DNA from: Candidatus Shapirobacteria bacterium
GTDB lineage: Bacteria > Patescibacteriota > Microgenomatia > VGLL01
DNA: 11,955 nucleotides
NCBI GenBank assembly: GCA_016866735.1
Contig: VGLL01000023.1
Location: 1-11,955, forward strand
Direction: 5' to 3'
Part shown: one piece after another, positions 5,779 through 11,955 of the stretch
Layout: every line of letters starts with the position of its first letter
How positions within the stretch are numbered: position 1 is the stretch's first letter
Program-made: the position numbers and the translations under genes
Notes under the pieces: generated by a model
What the model saw: the letters and a program-made list of their open reading frames with translations, nothing else
Database searches by the model: none
What the model was told of the DNA's origin: nothing

Positions 5779-6896
5779 TTGTCTAAAATCGCTCCGCGGT
5801 GTAAAATTGGGGCACAAATGGAATTTTTGGCGCAGCAGGTATTTTGTCTAAAACCCCCCTTATTTATCGTTCCGGCAATAATGAATAAGTTTCTGCCTTT
5901 GCCTTTATGGCGGCAGCTCTGGCCGTTTTCCGGTAGTCCGGATAGAGACTTATTTGGCAGGGGAAAATACGACGGGGTCGAATTTGACGTGCATAATCTT
6001 GAAGTTTTTGACCGGGGGACCTGGAAAATTAACATAGGCGTTCTCGCGCTGCTTAAAAAGCATAATTTGCATTGCGGCTCCGTTCATGCCGCCTATGGCC
6101 AAGCTTTCCCCAAAAATCCCGCTCAATCTACCGGTTGGGATCCTATGATTCGCAAGATGTTGTTCGGGGCCTGGAAGCCCATATCAGACTAACGGCGGAT
6201 TTGATATCCGACTTTCCCTTATTGATAGTTCACCTAGGCGTTATTCCTCAAGCAGAATCTCAAGATCTGGCCCTAGAAAACTGTGTCAAAAATTTAAAAA
6301 AAGTCTTGCCTTTGGCCGAGGACTTAGGGGTGACAATTTGTTTGGAAAATGTGCCGGCGTACATGCCGGGGGCAGGTTTTTCTGCCATCGGGAGTGATTA
6401 TCATGACCTTTTGACCATTCTTAGGGCGTGTAAAAGCCATTACCTCAAAATTTGTTACGATTGGGGCCATGCCAACGCGATGGGCAGAATGAATTATGAA
6501 AGCGATAAGAAGCGTTATTCCCTCGATTATCTTAAAAAGATGCGCTACCATCACGAGCTGATTGACTGCCTGGCGCCTGAAATAGTTTATACGCATCTCC
6601 ATTATAATTCCGCTCATCTAGAACTTGATAAAATGTTGAGGAAAGAAGGCGGGGCGGTTTGGGACATGCACTGGGGAATTAATAGAATTAGCGATAAAAA
6701 GACCGCAGAGGAATATAAGAAAATTGTCCAGAAAGTGGCGGAAAATACGGCTTTACTAAAATATGGCGGTAAAATTTTACTTGAGTTGGTGCCGAAGTGG
6801 GCGGGACCTTTGTTAAATTCTCCAGGTATTGGAGCGGATAAGAAAGATGCCCTGGAAAGTGTTAAGATATTGCGAAGATGGCTAAACCAATCTTAG
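5779..6896 (+). pseudogene. TIM-barrel sugar isomerase/epimerase-like gene with a frameshift
   Basis: Two overlapping frames together encode one protein of the xylose-isomerase-like/AP-endonuclease-2 TIM-barrel superfamily (sugar phosphate isomerases/epimerases). The 5' frame (5779-6192) carries strands such as YDGVEFDVHN and HCGSVHAAYGQ. The 3' frame, open to the TAG at 6894-6896, carries FPLLIVHLGV, VTICLENVP, LKICYDWGHAN, IVYTHLHYN and KILLELVP, with the His, Glu and Asp metal-ligand positions expected in the barrel. The first frame stays open past the junction, but its last residues look random while the other frame becomes helix-like (GLEAHIRLTADLI). This points to an indel near the C4A5 run at 6108-6116. 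One inserted base or two lost bases explains it, by true mutation or sequencing error. TTG 5779 is chosen because strand 1 (LFIVPAI) precedes the first ATG-led alternative. The substrate is unknown. The gene overlaps the HAD gene by 19 bp. Confidence 0.7.
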
Positions 6897-7507
6897 TTTT
6901 TGACTTTGACGGCACTTTAGTTGACTCGTTGGAACTAACCAGGAAGGTTTTGAATCGGATCGCGGACGAGTATGGGTTTAAGAAGGTCGAAAAAAGCGAT
7001 CTGGGAAAATTAAGAGGCGGGAGTACGATGGAGGTGCTTAAGGAGCTTGGCATCTCGCTTTTTAAGCTGCCCTTTATTGTGGCGAGGGCAAGGAAAGAGA
7101 AAAACGCCGAGATTGAGAGTCTAGGCTTAGTTTCGGGAATAGCCGAGGTATTGCCTAGCCTGAAGGAGCAAGGCGTGCCGATGGGAATCCTTACTTCCGA
7201 TGCGGAAGAAAACGTGCGCCAGTTTTTTAACAAAAATAACATTAATGTATTTGATTTTATTTATTCGGGCAGCAGTATTTTAGGCAAAGATAAGGCTATT
7301 AAAAAATTATTGAAGGAGAGAAAGCTTTCTTTTTCAGAAGTTATTTATGTTGGCGACGAAACGCGCGATGTCGATGCCGCGAAAAAAGCGGGGGTCAGGG
7401 TGGTGGCGGTTTCCTGGGGATTTAATACCGAAGAGGTCCTGAAAAAGCATAACCCGGATTGGCTAATCAAAAAGCCCGGAGAACTATTGGATTTCGCGAA
7501 AATGTAA
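6878..7507 (+). CDS. HAD-superfamily phosphatase (phosphoglycolate phosphatase-like)
   Basis: A 209-residue Mg-dependent phosphatase of the haloacid dehalogenase superfamily, cytoplasmic. Motif I is DFDGTLVDS (residues 9-17; nucleophile Asp9, acid/base Asp11), motif II LTS (105-107), motif III a lysine in GKDKA (136-140), and motif IV GDETRD (159-164). A helical cap of about residues 17-85 makes it subclass I, like Gph and beta-phosphoglucomutase. The C-terminal WGFNTEEVLKKHNPDWLI is typical of Gph-like phosphatases. It starts within the last 19 bp of the TIM-barrel gene, so the two are co-transcribed and coupled. A sugar-phosphate or phosphoglycolate substrate is likely but not shown. It converges with the glycosyltransferase gene, with 5 bp between stops and no terminator. 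Confidence 0.88.
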   Translation: MAKPILVFDFDGTLVDSLELTRKVLNRIADEYGFKKVEKSDLGKLRGGSTMEVLKELGISLFKLPFIVARARKEKNAEIESLGLVSGIAEVLPSLKEQGVPMGILTSDAEENVRQFFNKNNINVFDFIYSGSSILGKDKAIKKLLKERKLSFSEVIYVGDETRDVDAAKKAGVRVVAVSWGFNTEEVLKKHNPDWLIKKPGELLDFAKM

Positions 7508-7512
7508 AGCTT

Positions 7513-8247
7513 TTAGCCGACGTTCGCGAAGGGTTCTTTATCTTTTTTAGTCAGATTGAGGTCCCAGATATATTTAAGATAGGTGAGGAAGCCACGACTG
7601 ACTGCTTTCGACAGGGGATCCTTTCTCATCCTTCTAGTCGAAGAAATGCCCACGATTTTTTTCAAAAGTTTTACCTTGCCTACCTTGCTCATCCGACAAC
7701 CGAGGTCCACGTCCTCGCCGGTATAAATAGAGGTGTTAAAGCCGCCTATTTTCAAAAAAGCAGATTTGCGAAAGGCAAAGCTTTGGCCCTGGAACCCCCG
7801 TTTGCCCAAGGCAAAGGTTAAAGACCAAAGGAGGATATTGCTCCACTTATAGGAAAATCTTTCCCAAAAGCTGCCGCCCCAGCCATCCATAAAACCAGTC
7901 ACACCAACAAGATTAGGGTCTTTGGCAAATTCCGAGACGATGTTTGCCAAGTGATTTTTGGGGAGCAGGGTATCGGCGTCAACGCAGGCGATAATTTCTC
8001 CTCGTGCTTTCTCAACACCTTCTTGGCGGGCATAGGCAGGAGTAGGTTTTTTGACGATTATCTCGGTCGCGCCAAGTTTCTTGGCAATTTCTCCGGTCTG
8101 ATCTGTCGACCGCCAATCATTAGCAACAATTACTTCCAAGTCGAAATTGGGGCGAGATTGACCGAAAATGCCTTTTAAGCACTTCTCTAAATATTTTCCC
8201 TCGTTATAGGCGGGAATGACGACCGAGACTAAAGGTTTTTTCGCCAT
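7513..8247 (-). CDS. Glycosyltransferase family 2
   Basis: A GT-A-fold inverting glycosyltransferase that would add a sugar from a nucleotide-sugar to a cell-envelope acceptor. It has VVIPAYNE (9-16), the DAD metal/nucleotide motif at 90-92, GQSFAFRKSAF (154-164) and the ED pair at 178-179 (GEDVDLGCR). The C-terminal 200-244 is basic, but no membrane segment is present, so it is probably cytoplasmic or peripheral. Odd: the usual DDGSTD loop reads NDWRSTD (44-50), one residue longer, with bulky Trp-Arg in place of Gly. The coding strand there is TGGCGG, so this is not a simple single-base change. It starts 16 nt after the stop of the upstream minus-strand gene, most likely one operon. Confidence 0.9.
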   Translation of the reverse strand: MAKKPLVSVVIPAYNEGKYLEKCLKGIFGQSRPNFDLEVIVANDWRSTDQTGEIAKKLGATEIIVKKPTPAYARQEGVEKARGEIIACVDADTLLPKNHLANIVSEFAKDPNLVGVTGFMDGWGGSFWERFSYKWSNILLWSLTFALGKRGFQGQSFAFRKSAFLKIGGFNTSIYTGEDVDLGCRMSKVGKVKLLKKIVGISSTRRMRKDPLSKAVSRGFLTYLKYIWDLNLTKKDKEPFANVG

Positions 8248-8263
8248 CTGTTTCTTATTAATC

Positions 8264-9340
8264 TTAACCCCGGGTCGTCCTTAAAACAAGAAGAGCGGAC
8301 TTATAAATTAGCTTTCTTACCTGTCTTATGAAGTTACTATCTTGAACTGCCATTTTTGCTGTTTCGGTGTTTTGAATAACCTTTAGCCAGTTATTGGCCT
8401 GTTTATCCTTGGCAATTCCCTCAAGGCCATAATAGGCCTTGCTCACGCCAAAATTTTTAGCCAAGGTGTTAAATTGGCGAGCATAAGGTGAAAAATCTTC
8501 TGGCTTGGCAAAGATGGGTTCTTTGCCTCTCTTACCAGGGTTTCCCAGAATGCCTGTTTGAAAAAGAATCTGTTTTGGGAAACCTTGTTTTTTAGCAATA
8601 GAAGTGGCATCGGATGCATAACTGGCAAAAGTTTTGAAAAATAAATTTTTGGCCAGTCGTTCTCCAGATAAGAGCTTAGCATAACCCCGAAATTCGCTGG
8701 GAAAAAGCATGAAGCAAATGGCATCGAACGGCAAGAGCTTGCGCGTCTTGGGATTAACCAGAGCGAGATGGCCTAACTTTTGCCAAACATCTCCCTCCTG
8801 CGCTAAGTCATCCACCGCGACAATTGGGGCCAAGAGCATTACTTGGTATTGCTGGCGATGAAGATTGTTTAGCAAAAGATTTGTTTCTGAAGAGAAATTT
8901 GACAAACTTTGCGAGCTTAAGGCGCCTTGCATTGCCCGGGCAAAAGAGCCGAAGAAGCTAAAAGATCCCTCCATAATCCTTCTTTGATAAACAAGGGATG
9001 GTTCCAGATCTAAGCATATCCAGTCTAAGTTTATTCCTCTCTCTTTAAGTTTCGTAAGGTAACCAGTTAACTTCTGGGAAAAATAAGCAAAATTTTCGTC
9101 ATTCGGCCAATAACCGTGCTCATCGGCTAGAAAAGGCCAACCGATCACCTTTATTTTGCGGGAGCTGTAGAGATTGAAATGCGGCAGAAATACCTCTGGC
9201 GGTTGTTCGATATTCATCGCCAAAACGATACCGAAGCCATCCCTTTTTACCAGCTCGGCCGTCCCCTCACGTTCGGTAAGACTAAGGTCCAAGAGCTGCT
9301 CGTCAAAGAGCAAATCAGGGAGTTTATCTTTAGAGACCAT
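8264..9340 (-). CDS. Unknown protein, possibly GH18-like TIM barrel
   Basis: A 358-residue soluble-looking protein with no signal peptide or membrane helix. I do not recognise a named family. It alternates beta strands and helices like a TIM barrel: FGIVLAMNI (36-44), IKVIGWPFL (63-71), LDWICLDLEPS (105-115), YQVMLLAPI (165-173), FDAICFMLFP (205-214), QILFQTGIL (257-265) and KAYYGLEGI (301-309). The segment DWICLDLE (106-113) aligns with the DxxDxDxE signature of GH18 chitinases, keeping the first Asp, the last Asp and the Glu acid but with Cys at the second Asp. It is the first gene of a probable operon with the glycosyltransferase, so a role in glycan handling is a reasonable guess, not proven. 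The start ATG lies 6 nt after an extended -10 box. Confidence 0.75.
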   Translation of the reverse strand: MVSKDKLPDLLFDEQLLDLSLTEREGTAELVKRDGFGIVLAMNIEQPPEVFLPHFNLYSSRKIKVIGWPFLADEHGYWPNDENFAYFSQKLTGYLTKLKERGINLDWICLDLEPSLVYQRRIMEGSFSFFGSFARAMQGALSSQSLSNFSSETNLLLNNLHRQQYQVMLLAPIVAVDDLAQEGDVWQKLGHLALVNPKTRKLLPFDAICFMLFPSEFRGYAKLLSGERLAKNLFFKTFASYASDATSIAKKQGFPKQILFQTGILGNPGKRGKEPIFAKPEDFSPYARQFNTLAKNFGVSKAYYGLEGIAKDKQANNWLKVIQNTETAKMAVQDSNFIRQVRKLIYKSALLVLRTTRG

Positions 9341-9346
9341 ACTAAG

Positions 9347-9355
9347 ATTTTACCA
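9347..9355 (-). promoter_or_regulatory. Extended -10 promoter giving a leaderless transcript
   Basis: On the minus strand TGGTAAAAT runs from 9355 to 9347, with the hexamer TAAAAT at 9352-9347. Exactly 6 nt separate it from ATG (9340-9338), so a start 7 nt downstream falls on the A of the start codon. The -35 region is T-rich and weak. Confidence 0.55.
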
Positions 9356-9399
9356 TAAAACAAAAAAACATAAAAATACGTCGTGGCAAAAATTGACTA

Positions 9400-9434
9400 T
9401 TGACAAGGTGTGTATAAAGTATATACTCTGTATA
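9400..9434 (+). promoter_or_regulatory. Promoter and operator of the relBE-type operon
   Basis: TTGACA (9400-9405) and TATACT (9422-9427) are spaced by 16 bp, with initiation expected near 9434, 2 nt before ATG 9436. A second TTGACT lies at 9393-9398. The -10 is embedded in the palindrome GTATATAC (9419-9426), flanked by direct repeats TGTATA (9411-9416, 9429-9434) 18 bp apart. Such AT-rich repeats are the kind of site a ribbon-helix-helix antitoxin dimer binds, which suggests autorepression. Confidence 0.7.
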
Positions 9435-9435
9435 T

Positions 9436-9732
9436 ATGGATACAGCAGTTGTTAATGTAAAAGTGGAACCGAAATTGAAAACCGAAGCCCAAAGCGTGGC
9501 TTCTGCTTTGGGATTCAGTCTAAGCTCGCTAATTAATGGCTACTTAAGACAGCTCATAAAAACGAAAACTATCTATTTCAGCCTTCGCGAAGAAGAGCCA
9601 AGCGAGTATCTTATTAAAGCATTGAGGGAATCCGAAGAAGAAAGAAGGGCGGGGAAGTTTAAATCCTTTAAGGGTGCCGATGAGGCCCTCGCTTTTGTTG
9701 ATAAGATAATTAATGAAAGACGCAAGAGTTGA
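9436..9732 (+). CDS. RelB/DinJ-family ribbon-helix-helix antitoxin
   Basis: A 98-residue antitoxin expected to dimerise through a ribbon-helix-helix, bind its own operator and wrap the next gene's toxin. Residues 4-10 (AVVNVKV) form the DNA-contacting strand, followed by two helices (11-24 and 29-42; ALGFSLSSLINGYLRQL), the classic RelB/DinJ pattern. The C-terminal 50-98 is charged and helical, suited to toxin binding. ATG 9436 is set by the RHH strand starting immediately. There is essentially no 5' leader. It overlaps the toxin gene by 20 bp. Confidence 0.85.
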   Translation: MDTAVVNVKVEPKLKTEAQSVASALGFSLSSLINGYLRQLIKTKTIYFSLREEEPSEYLIKALRESEEERRAGKFKSFKGADEALAFVDKIINERRKS

Positions 9733-9985
9733 ATTTTCCCAACGGTTCGTTAAATCATTGAGAAAAGCGCCGCGCAAAATTCAAATCGCCTACAGAACCC
9801 GCCTGGAATTATTTCTTACTGATAAATATTACCCGATTTTAAATAATCATGCGCTTACGGGTAAGTACAGAGAATACCGCAGTATAAATATTTCTGGCGA
9901 TTGGCGAGCTATTTTTCGCGAGTTTGAAAATGGGAACGTGGTTTACTTTGATTTTCTCGGTACTCATAGTAAGCTTTATAAATGA
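9713..9985 (+). CDS. YafQ/RelE-family mRNA interferase toxin
   Basis: A 90-residue RelE-fold endoribonuclease expected to cut mRNA in the ribosomal A site. It keeps the YafQ-type active-site set: His46 in LNNHALTG, Asp63 and Arg65 in SGDWRAIF, and His85 in FLGTHSKLY, with aromatic Tyr89 at the end. The N-terminal helices (FVKSLRKAPRKIQIAYRTRL) are the usual lead-in. All expected catalytic positions are present, so the toxin appears intact. It begins inside the antitoxin gene, and its stop overlaps the next start (ATGA, 9982-9985), so three genes are coupled. Confidence 0.88.
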   Translation: MKDARVEFSQRFVKSLRKAPRKIQIAYRTRLELFLTDKYYPILNNHALTGKYREYRSINISGDWRAIFREFENGNVVYFDFLGTHSKLYK

Positions 9986-10500
9986 AAAAAGAAAGGCACC
10001 CGACACCTCGCAATATCAAAATTAGAAAAGCAACTATTAGAGATGCAATAGCTCTCCGAAAATTGAGATTCGAGCTGGTCAAAGAGAATCCCCGGGCGTA
10101 TGGCGTGGTTTATTCTACCGAAAGGAAGAAGGGCGTCGACCACTATGCCAGATGGATTAAAGAATATTGCCAAAGAGACTCGGCCATGTTTCTTCTTTTC
10201 GTAAAGAACAAGCTGGTTGGTATGAGTGCCATAAAAAGAGATAATGCCAGTATTCCCGAAGTCGGTTATGTTGGAAGCTTGGGAGTGCTCAGCGACTATC
10301 AAGGGAAAGGGCTGGGGAGATTGCTTATAGACTGCAGAGTAGAATGGGCGAAAAAACACACCAAGTTTAAAAAGATAAAGACGATTATTAGTAGGGACAA
10401 TAAGAAAATGCTCCAGATCGCCCAGAAAAATGGCTTTAAGATCGTAGGCGAGGGAAAATATTATGGAGTACCGGAACTTTATCTCGAAAAAGAACTGTGA
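9982..10500 (+). CDS. GNAT-family N-acetyltransferase
   Basis: A 172-residue acetyl-CoA-dependent acyltransferase. The fold is visible in order: IKIRKATIRDAIALRKLRFEL (first strand and helix), the ENPRAYGVV segment (35-43) common in GNATs acting on protein or small-molecule amines, VGSLGVLSDYQGKGLG (97-112) with the acetyl-CoA loop QGKGLG (107-112), and NKKMLQIAQKNGFKIVGE (140-157) as the last strand-helix block. Its start overlaps the YafQ-type toxin stop by 4 bp, and it has no promoter of its own, so it is the third cistron of the toxin-antitoxin operon. It could be a passenger, a modifier of the toxin, the ribosome or tRNA, or a resistance-type enzyme. It lacks features I could tie to TacT-type toxins. 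The substrate is unknown. Confidence 0.87.
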   Translation: MKKERHPTPRNIKIRKATIRDAIALRKLRFELVKENPRAYGVVYSTERKKGVDHYARWIKEYCQRDSAMFLLFVKNKLVGMSAIKRDNASIPEVGYVGSLGVLSDYQGKGLGRLLIDCRVEWAKKHTKFKKIKTIISRDNKKMLQIAQKNGFKIVGEGKYYGVPELYLEKEL

Positions 10501-10517
10501 AGAAATAGAATACCAGG

Positions 10518-11249
10518 CTAATAAATGCTGATGAATCCTAGGGGTTCGAGGTAATTACCCTCCCTCCTATTTTCTCCCACCAGATCCTCGACGTCTTGTT
10601 TACTAAAGACACTTTTGTGCGCCATTAATGCCTTTTTCTTTTGGCCTATATACTTATCGATTTGGAAGTATCGTACATTTTCGTCTCCATAAGAATCGGC
10701 TAGCAGAAAATCGTGTACTTTATGTGGCGCGAGGCCTACTTGGAACTGTTCCGGAAAAAAACCTCGGTCGCGCGCGCACGGGTATGCCGCGTCAAAAGCA
10801 ATTATGCCAGTATTTCTGTGATCGCGATGATTAACCCAATGAGAGGTTCGAGAGAACTCCACAATAAACTTTGCGGGGTGGTGGGTGATGATCAGATCGG
10901 GCTTGAAGTCTCGAATGTGGTAAACAACCTTGGCGATATTTTCGGTAGAAGTCTCCAATTCTCCATCAGGTATTTCTAGATTAAAATTTTCCTTTTGGGA
11001 GATTCCTAACTCTAGGCCGCCACTAATTTGTTCCTTCAGTCGAACTTTTGTAAATTCTTTTTCAGTTATGTCCTTGTTTTGAAAACCCTTACCCCCTGTT
11101 GTGGTGACTAGAAGCCTGACTAAGCGACCACTATGAGCAAGTCGAGCAATTGTTCCGCCGCAGACGATTTCGCAATCGTCGGGGTGACCCATGATAACAA
11201 GTATTTTTTGTTTACCTAGGAAAGTTTCTTCGAAAGAATCGTGGATCAC
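10518..11249 (-). CDS. PIG-L (LmbE) family zinc deacetylase
   Basis: A 243-residue zinc hydrolase of the PIG-L/LmbE superfamily, which removes N-acetyl groups from GlcNAc-type sugars in glycolipids, thiols or antibiotics. The zinc/catalytic motif is GHPDDCE (21-27), followed by the Arg/Glu helix (VRLKEQ, 69-74) and HRDH (141-144), which gives the third ligand. No signal peptide or membrane segment is seen, so it is cytoplasmic. The start is GTG at 11249-11247, supported by a TATAAT box ending 8 nt upstream; no SD is present. It converges with the GNAT gene (17-bp gap) and diverges from the UDG-like gene. The substrate is not identifiable. The nearby glycosyltransferase makes envelope sugars a possibility only. 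Confidence 0.9.
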   Translation of the reverse strand: MIHDSFEETFLGKQKILVIMGHPDDCEIVCGGTIARLAHSGRLVRLLVTTTGGKGFQNKDITEKEFTKVRLKEQISGGLELGISQKENFNLEIPDGELETSTENIAKVVYHIRDFKPDLIITHHPAKFIVEFSRTSHWVNHRDHRNTGIIAFDAAYPCARDRGFFPEQFQVGLAPHKVHDFLLADSYGDENVRYFQIDKYIGQKKKALMAHKSVFSKQDVEDLVGENRREGNYLEPLGFISIY

Positions 11250-11257
11250 AGCTGGTA

Positions 11258-11286
11258 ATTATATCGTAAATTTTTAGTCGAGACAA
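11258..11286 (-). promoter_or_regulatory. Promoter of the PIG-L gene
   Basis: On the minus strand TTGTCT (11286-11281) and TATAAT (11263-11258) are separated by 17 bp. Initiation near 11251 leaves about 2 nt before the GTG start, a near-leaderless arrangement. The -35 matches the consensus at four of six positions. Confidence 0.6.
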
Positions 11287-11329
11287 TAGGGCTAATTTCT
11301 GGCCTTTAGTCGGCGAGTCTGTAACGGCA

Positions 11330-11338
11330 TGCTATAAT
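11330..11338 (+). promoter_or_regulatory. Extended -10 promoter giving a leaderless transcript
   Basis: TGCTATAAT (TG 11330-11331, TATAAT 11333-11338) is a perfect extended -10. Six bases separate it from ATG 11345, so initiation 7 nt downstream falls on the A of the start codon. No good -35 is present at 17 bp. Confidence 0.65.
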
Positions 11339-11344
11339 TAGACC

Positions 11345-11908
11345 ATGCCTACCGCAAAACTTCTTCTGCCCGCGAATATCAAGCCGGAAAAGATTCGCCT
11401 AATTGCGATTTGTGAAGCGCTGCCGGAGAAGAAAGAGGATTACTTTTATTCTTCAAATGAGTCTCTTTATGTAAGAAATACGATTGAGGCTTTTAAAAGT
11501 GGGGGGTTGGAAGTTGAAAATGTTGACGATTTGCTTGAGAAGGGTATATATCTGACGGTGGTTGTGAAAGAGCCGAGAAGGGGATTAGTCGTGTCGCCGG
11601 AAGTAATCGAAAAATATTCCTACGATCTTGAAGAAGAGCTGAAAATATTTCCTAATATTAAAGCGATTTTATTAATGGGCGATGCGGCCATTAAGGCATT
11701 GAACTTTATTTCCCGGCGAAGAGATAAAACAAGAGTAATCCCGGCCGGATCAACTTATAAAATCAGAAGCGGCAAGTTTTATTTTGGCAAGACTCGTGTT
11801 TTTCCCTCCTATTTACCCACCGGCAAAAACTTCCTGATCGAAAAATCCAAAAGAAGAATGGTCGCGGAGGATATCCAAAACGCGCTCCAGTTGCTACAAT
11901 TCGATTGA
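11345..11908 (+). CDS. Uracil-DNA glycosylase superfamily-like protein
   Basis: A 187-residue protein whose pattern fits the UDG (family 4/5-like) fold, which removes uracil from DNA. The first motif is LIAICEALPEKKEDYFY (19-35), in the position of GExPGxxE. A core strand/helix AILLMGDAAIKAL (107-119) matches the hydrophobic-G-x-x-A-x-x-x-L pattern of these enzymes. FPSYLPTGKN (153-162) sits where HPSxxxR is expected, followed by a final helix MVAEDIQNALQLL. Key residues are altered: no clear FeS cysteines, and the HPS histidine is Phe, so the exact catalytic set is uncertain. Its TGA stop overlaps by one base the ATG of an exodeoxyribonuclease III gene, whose substrate is the abasic site a UDG would create. 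That supports the call. The start ATG is fixed by the overlapping promoter. Confidence 0.65.
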   Translation: MPTAKLLLPANIKPEKIRLIAICEALPEKKEDYFYSSNESLYVRNTIEAFKSGGLEVENVDDLLEKGIYLTVVVKEPRRGLVVSPEVIEKYSYDLEEELKIFPNIKAILLMGDAAIKALNFISRRRDKTRVIPAGSTYKIRSGKFYFGKTRVFPSYLPTGKNFLIEKSKRRMVAEDIQNALQLLQFD

Positions 11909-11955
11909 TGAAAATTGTTTCTTGGAATGTTAATGGGTTACGGTCGGCGGAGGAG
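11908..11955 (+). CDS. xth: Exodeoxyribonuclease III (AP endonuclease), 5' end only
   Basis: Sixteen residues are visible, MKIVSWNVNGLRSAEE, the invariant N-terminus of the ExoIII/APE1 family, whose Asn in WNVNG contributes to the active site. The enzyme cuts DNA beside abasic sites and trims 3' ends. The ATG (11908-11910) overlaps the upstream TGA (TGATG), so translation is coupled to the UDG-like gene. The rest lies beyond the window. Confidence 0.9.
   Translation, partial: MKIVSWNVNGLRSAEE

Noticed and set aside
6105..6120. Programmed -1 frameshift site
   Set aside because: Codons CCC AAA AAT preceded by C do not give a slippery heptamer that re-pairs in the -1 frame; an indel is simpler.
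7459..8178. Plus-strand open frames over the glycosyltransferase gene
   Set aside because: Antisense to a strongly supported GT2 gene; no motifs of their own.
9982..10500. GNAT as a TacT-type toxin
   Set aside because: The direct partner of the RHH antitoxin is the complete YafQ-like toxin, and the ENPRAYGVV segment looks like common non-toxin GNATs; kept only as an open question.
1..11955. Alternative genetic code (UGA as Gly)
   Set aside because: TGA ends several genes exactly at expected C-termini and at overlaps with the next start; no in-frame TGA interrupts conserved genes.
1..11955. CRISPR array, tRNA, rRNA or insertion sequence
   Set aside because: No spaced direct repeats of 20 bp or more, no cloverleaf with conserved TTCGA arm in place, no transposase and no terminal repeats were seen.

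Overview
The window reads as a gene-dense, moderately AT-rich bacterial chromosome segment. It most resembles a Candidate Phyla Radiation (Patescibacteria) genome, possibly Microgenomates-like; this is inference. Supporting signs are small single-domain proteins, short intergenic gaps, overlapping start and stop codons, promoters that sit almost on top of start codons, and a membrane-anchored protein (1104-1859) of a type I associate from memory with Microgenomates. TGA is a real stop in several genes (5326-5328, 9983-9985, 10498-10500, 11906-11908), so the UGA-recoding CPR lineages are excluded. There are no rRNA, tRNA, CRISPR or IS elements.

Layout. 1-1032 is the 3' part of cysS, ending in a degenerate 7-bp tandem repeat that can fold on itself. 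A membrane-anchored surface protein follows (1104-1859). Next is a gene-free stretch (1860-2285) holding a frameshifted remnant of an MBL-fold hydrolase and a GC-rich structured element that ends in an intrinsic terminator. A SPOUT RNA methyltransferase (2286-2921) comes next, then another gene-free stretch (2922-3296) with a Phd-like antitoxin remnant. A divergent nucleoside/nucleotide kinase-like gene (3297-3872) converges on rlmN (3883-4935, minus).

5050-5750 is a VapBC toxin-antitoxin operon with a consensus promoter and dense operator-like repeats. 5779-7507 holds a frameshifted TIM-barrel isomerase-like gene overlapping a HAD phosphatase gene. On the minus strand a glycosyltransferase family 2 gene and a GH18-like TIM-barrel gene of unknown function form a probable operon (8247-7513 and 9340-8264). 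9400-10500 is a DinJ/YafQ (RelBE-type) module translationally coupled to a GNAT acetyltransferase. A PIG-L deacetylase (11249-10518, minus) is transcribed divergently from a uracil-DNA-glycosylase-like gene (11345-11908), which overlaps by one base the start of an exodeoxyribonuclease III gene that runs off the window. Those last two look like a base-excision-repair pair.

The most general signal is promoter architecture. At least six genes on both strands have a -10 box (often extended, TGnTATAAT) whose predicted transcription start falls 0-7 nt before the start codon, so leaderless or near-leaderless mRNAs seem usual here. The best candidates for something less described are the three-gene DinJ-YafQ-GNAT operon, the UDG-like/ExoIII pair, the GH18-like protein beside the glycosyltransferase, and the two-state structured element at 1988-2079.
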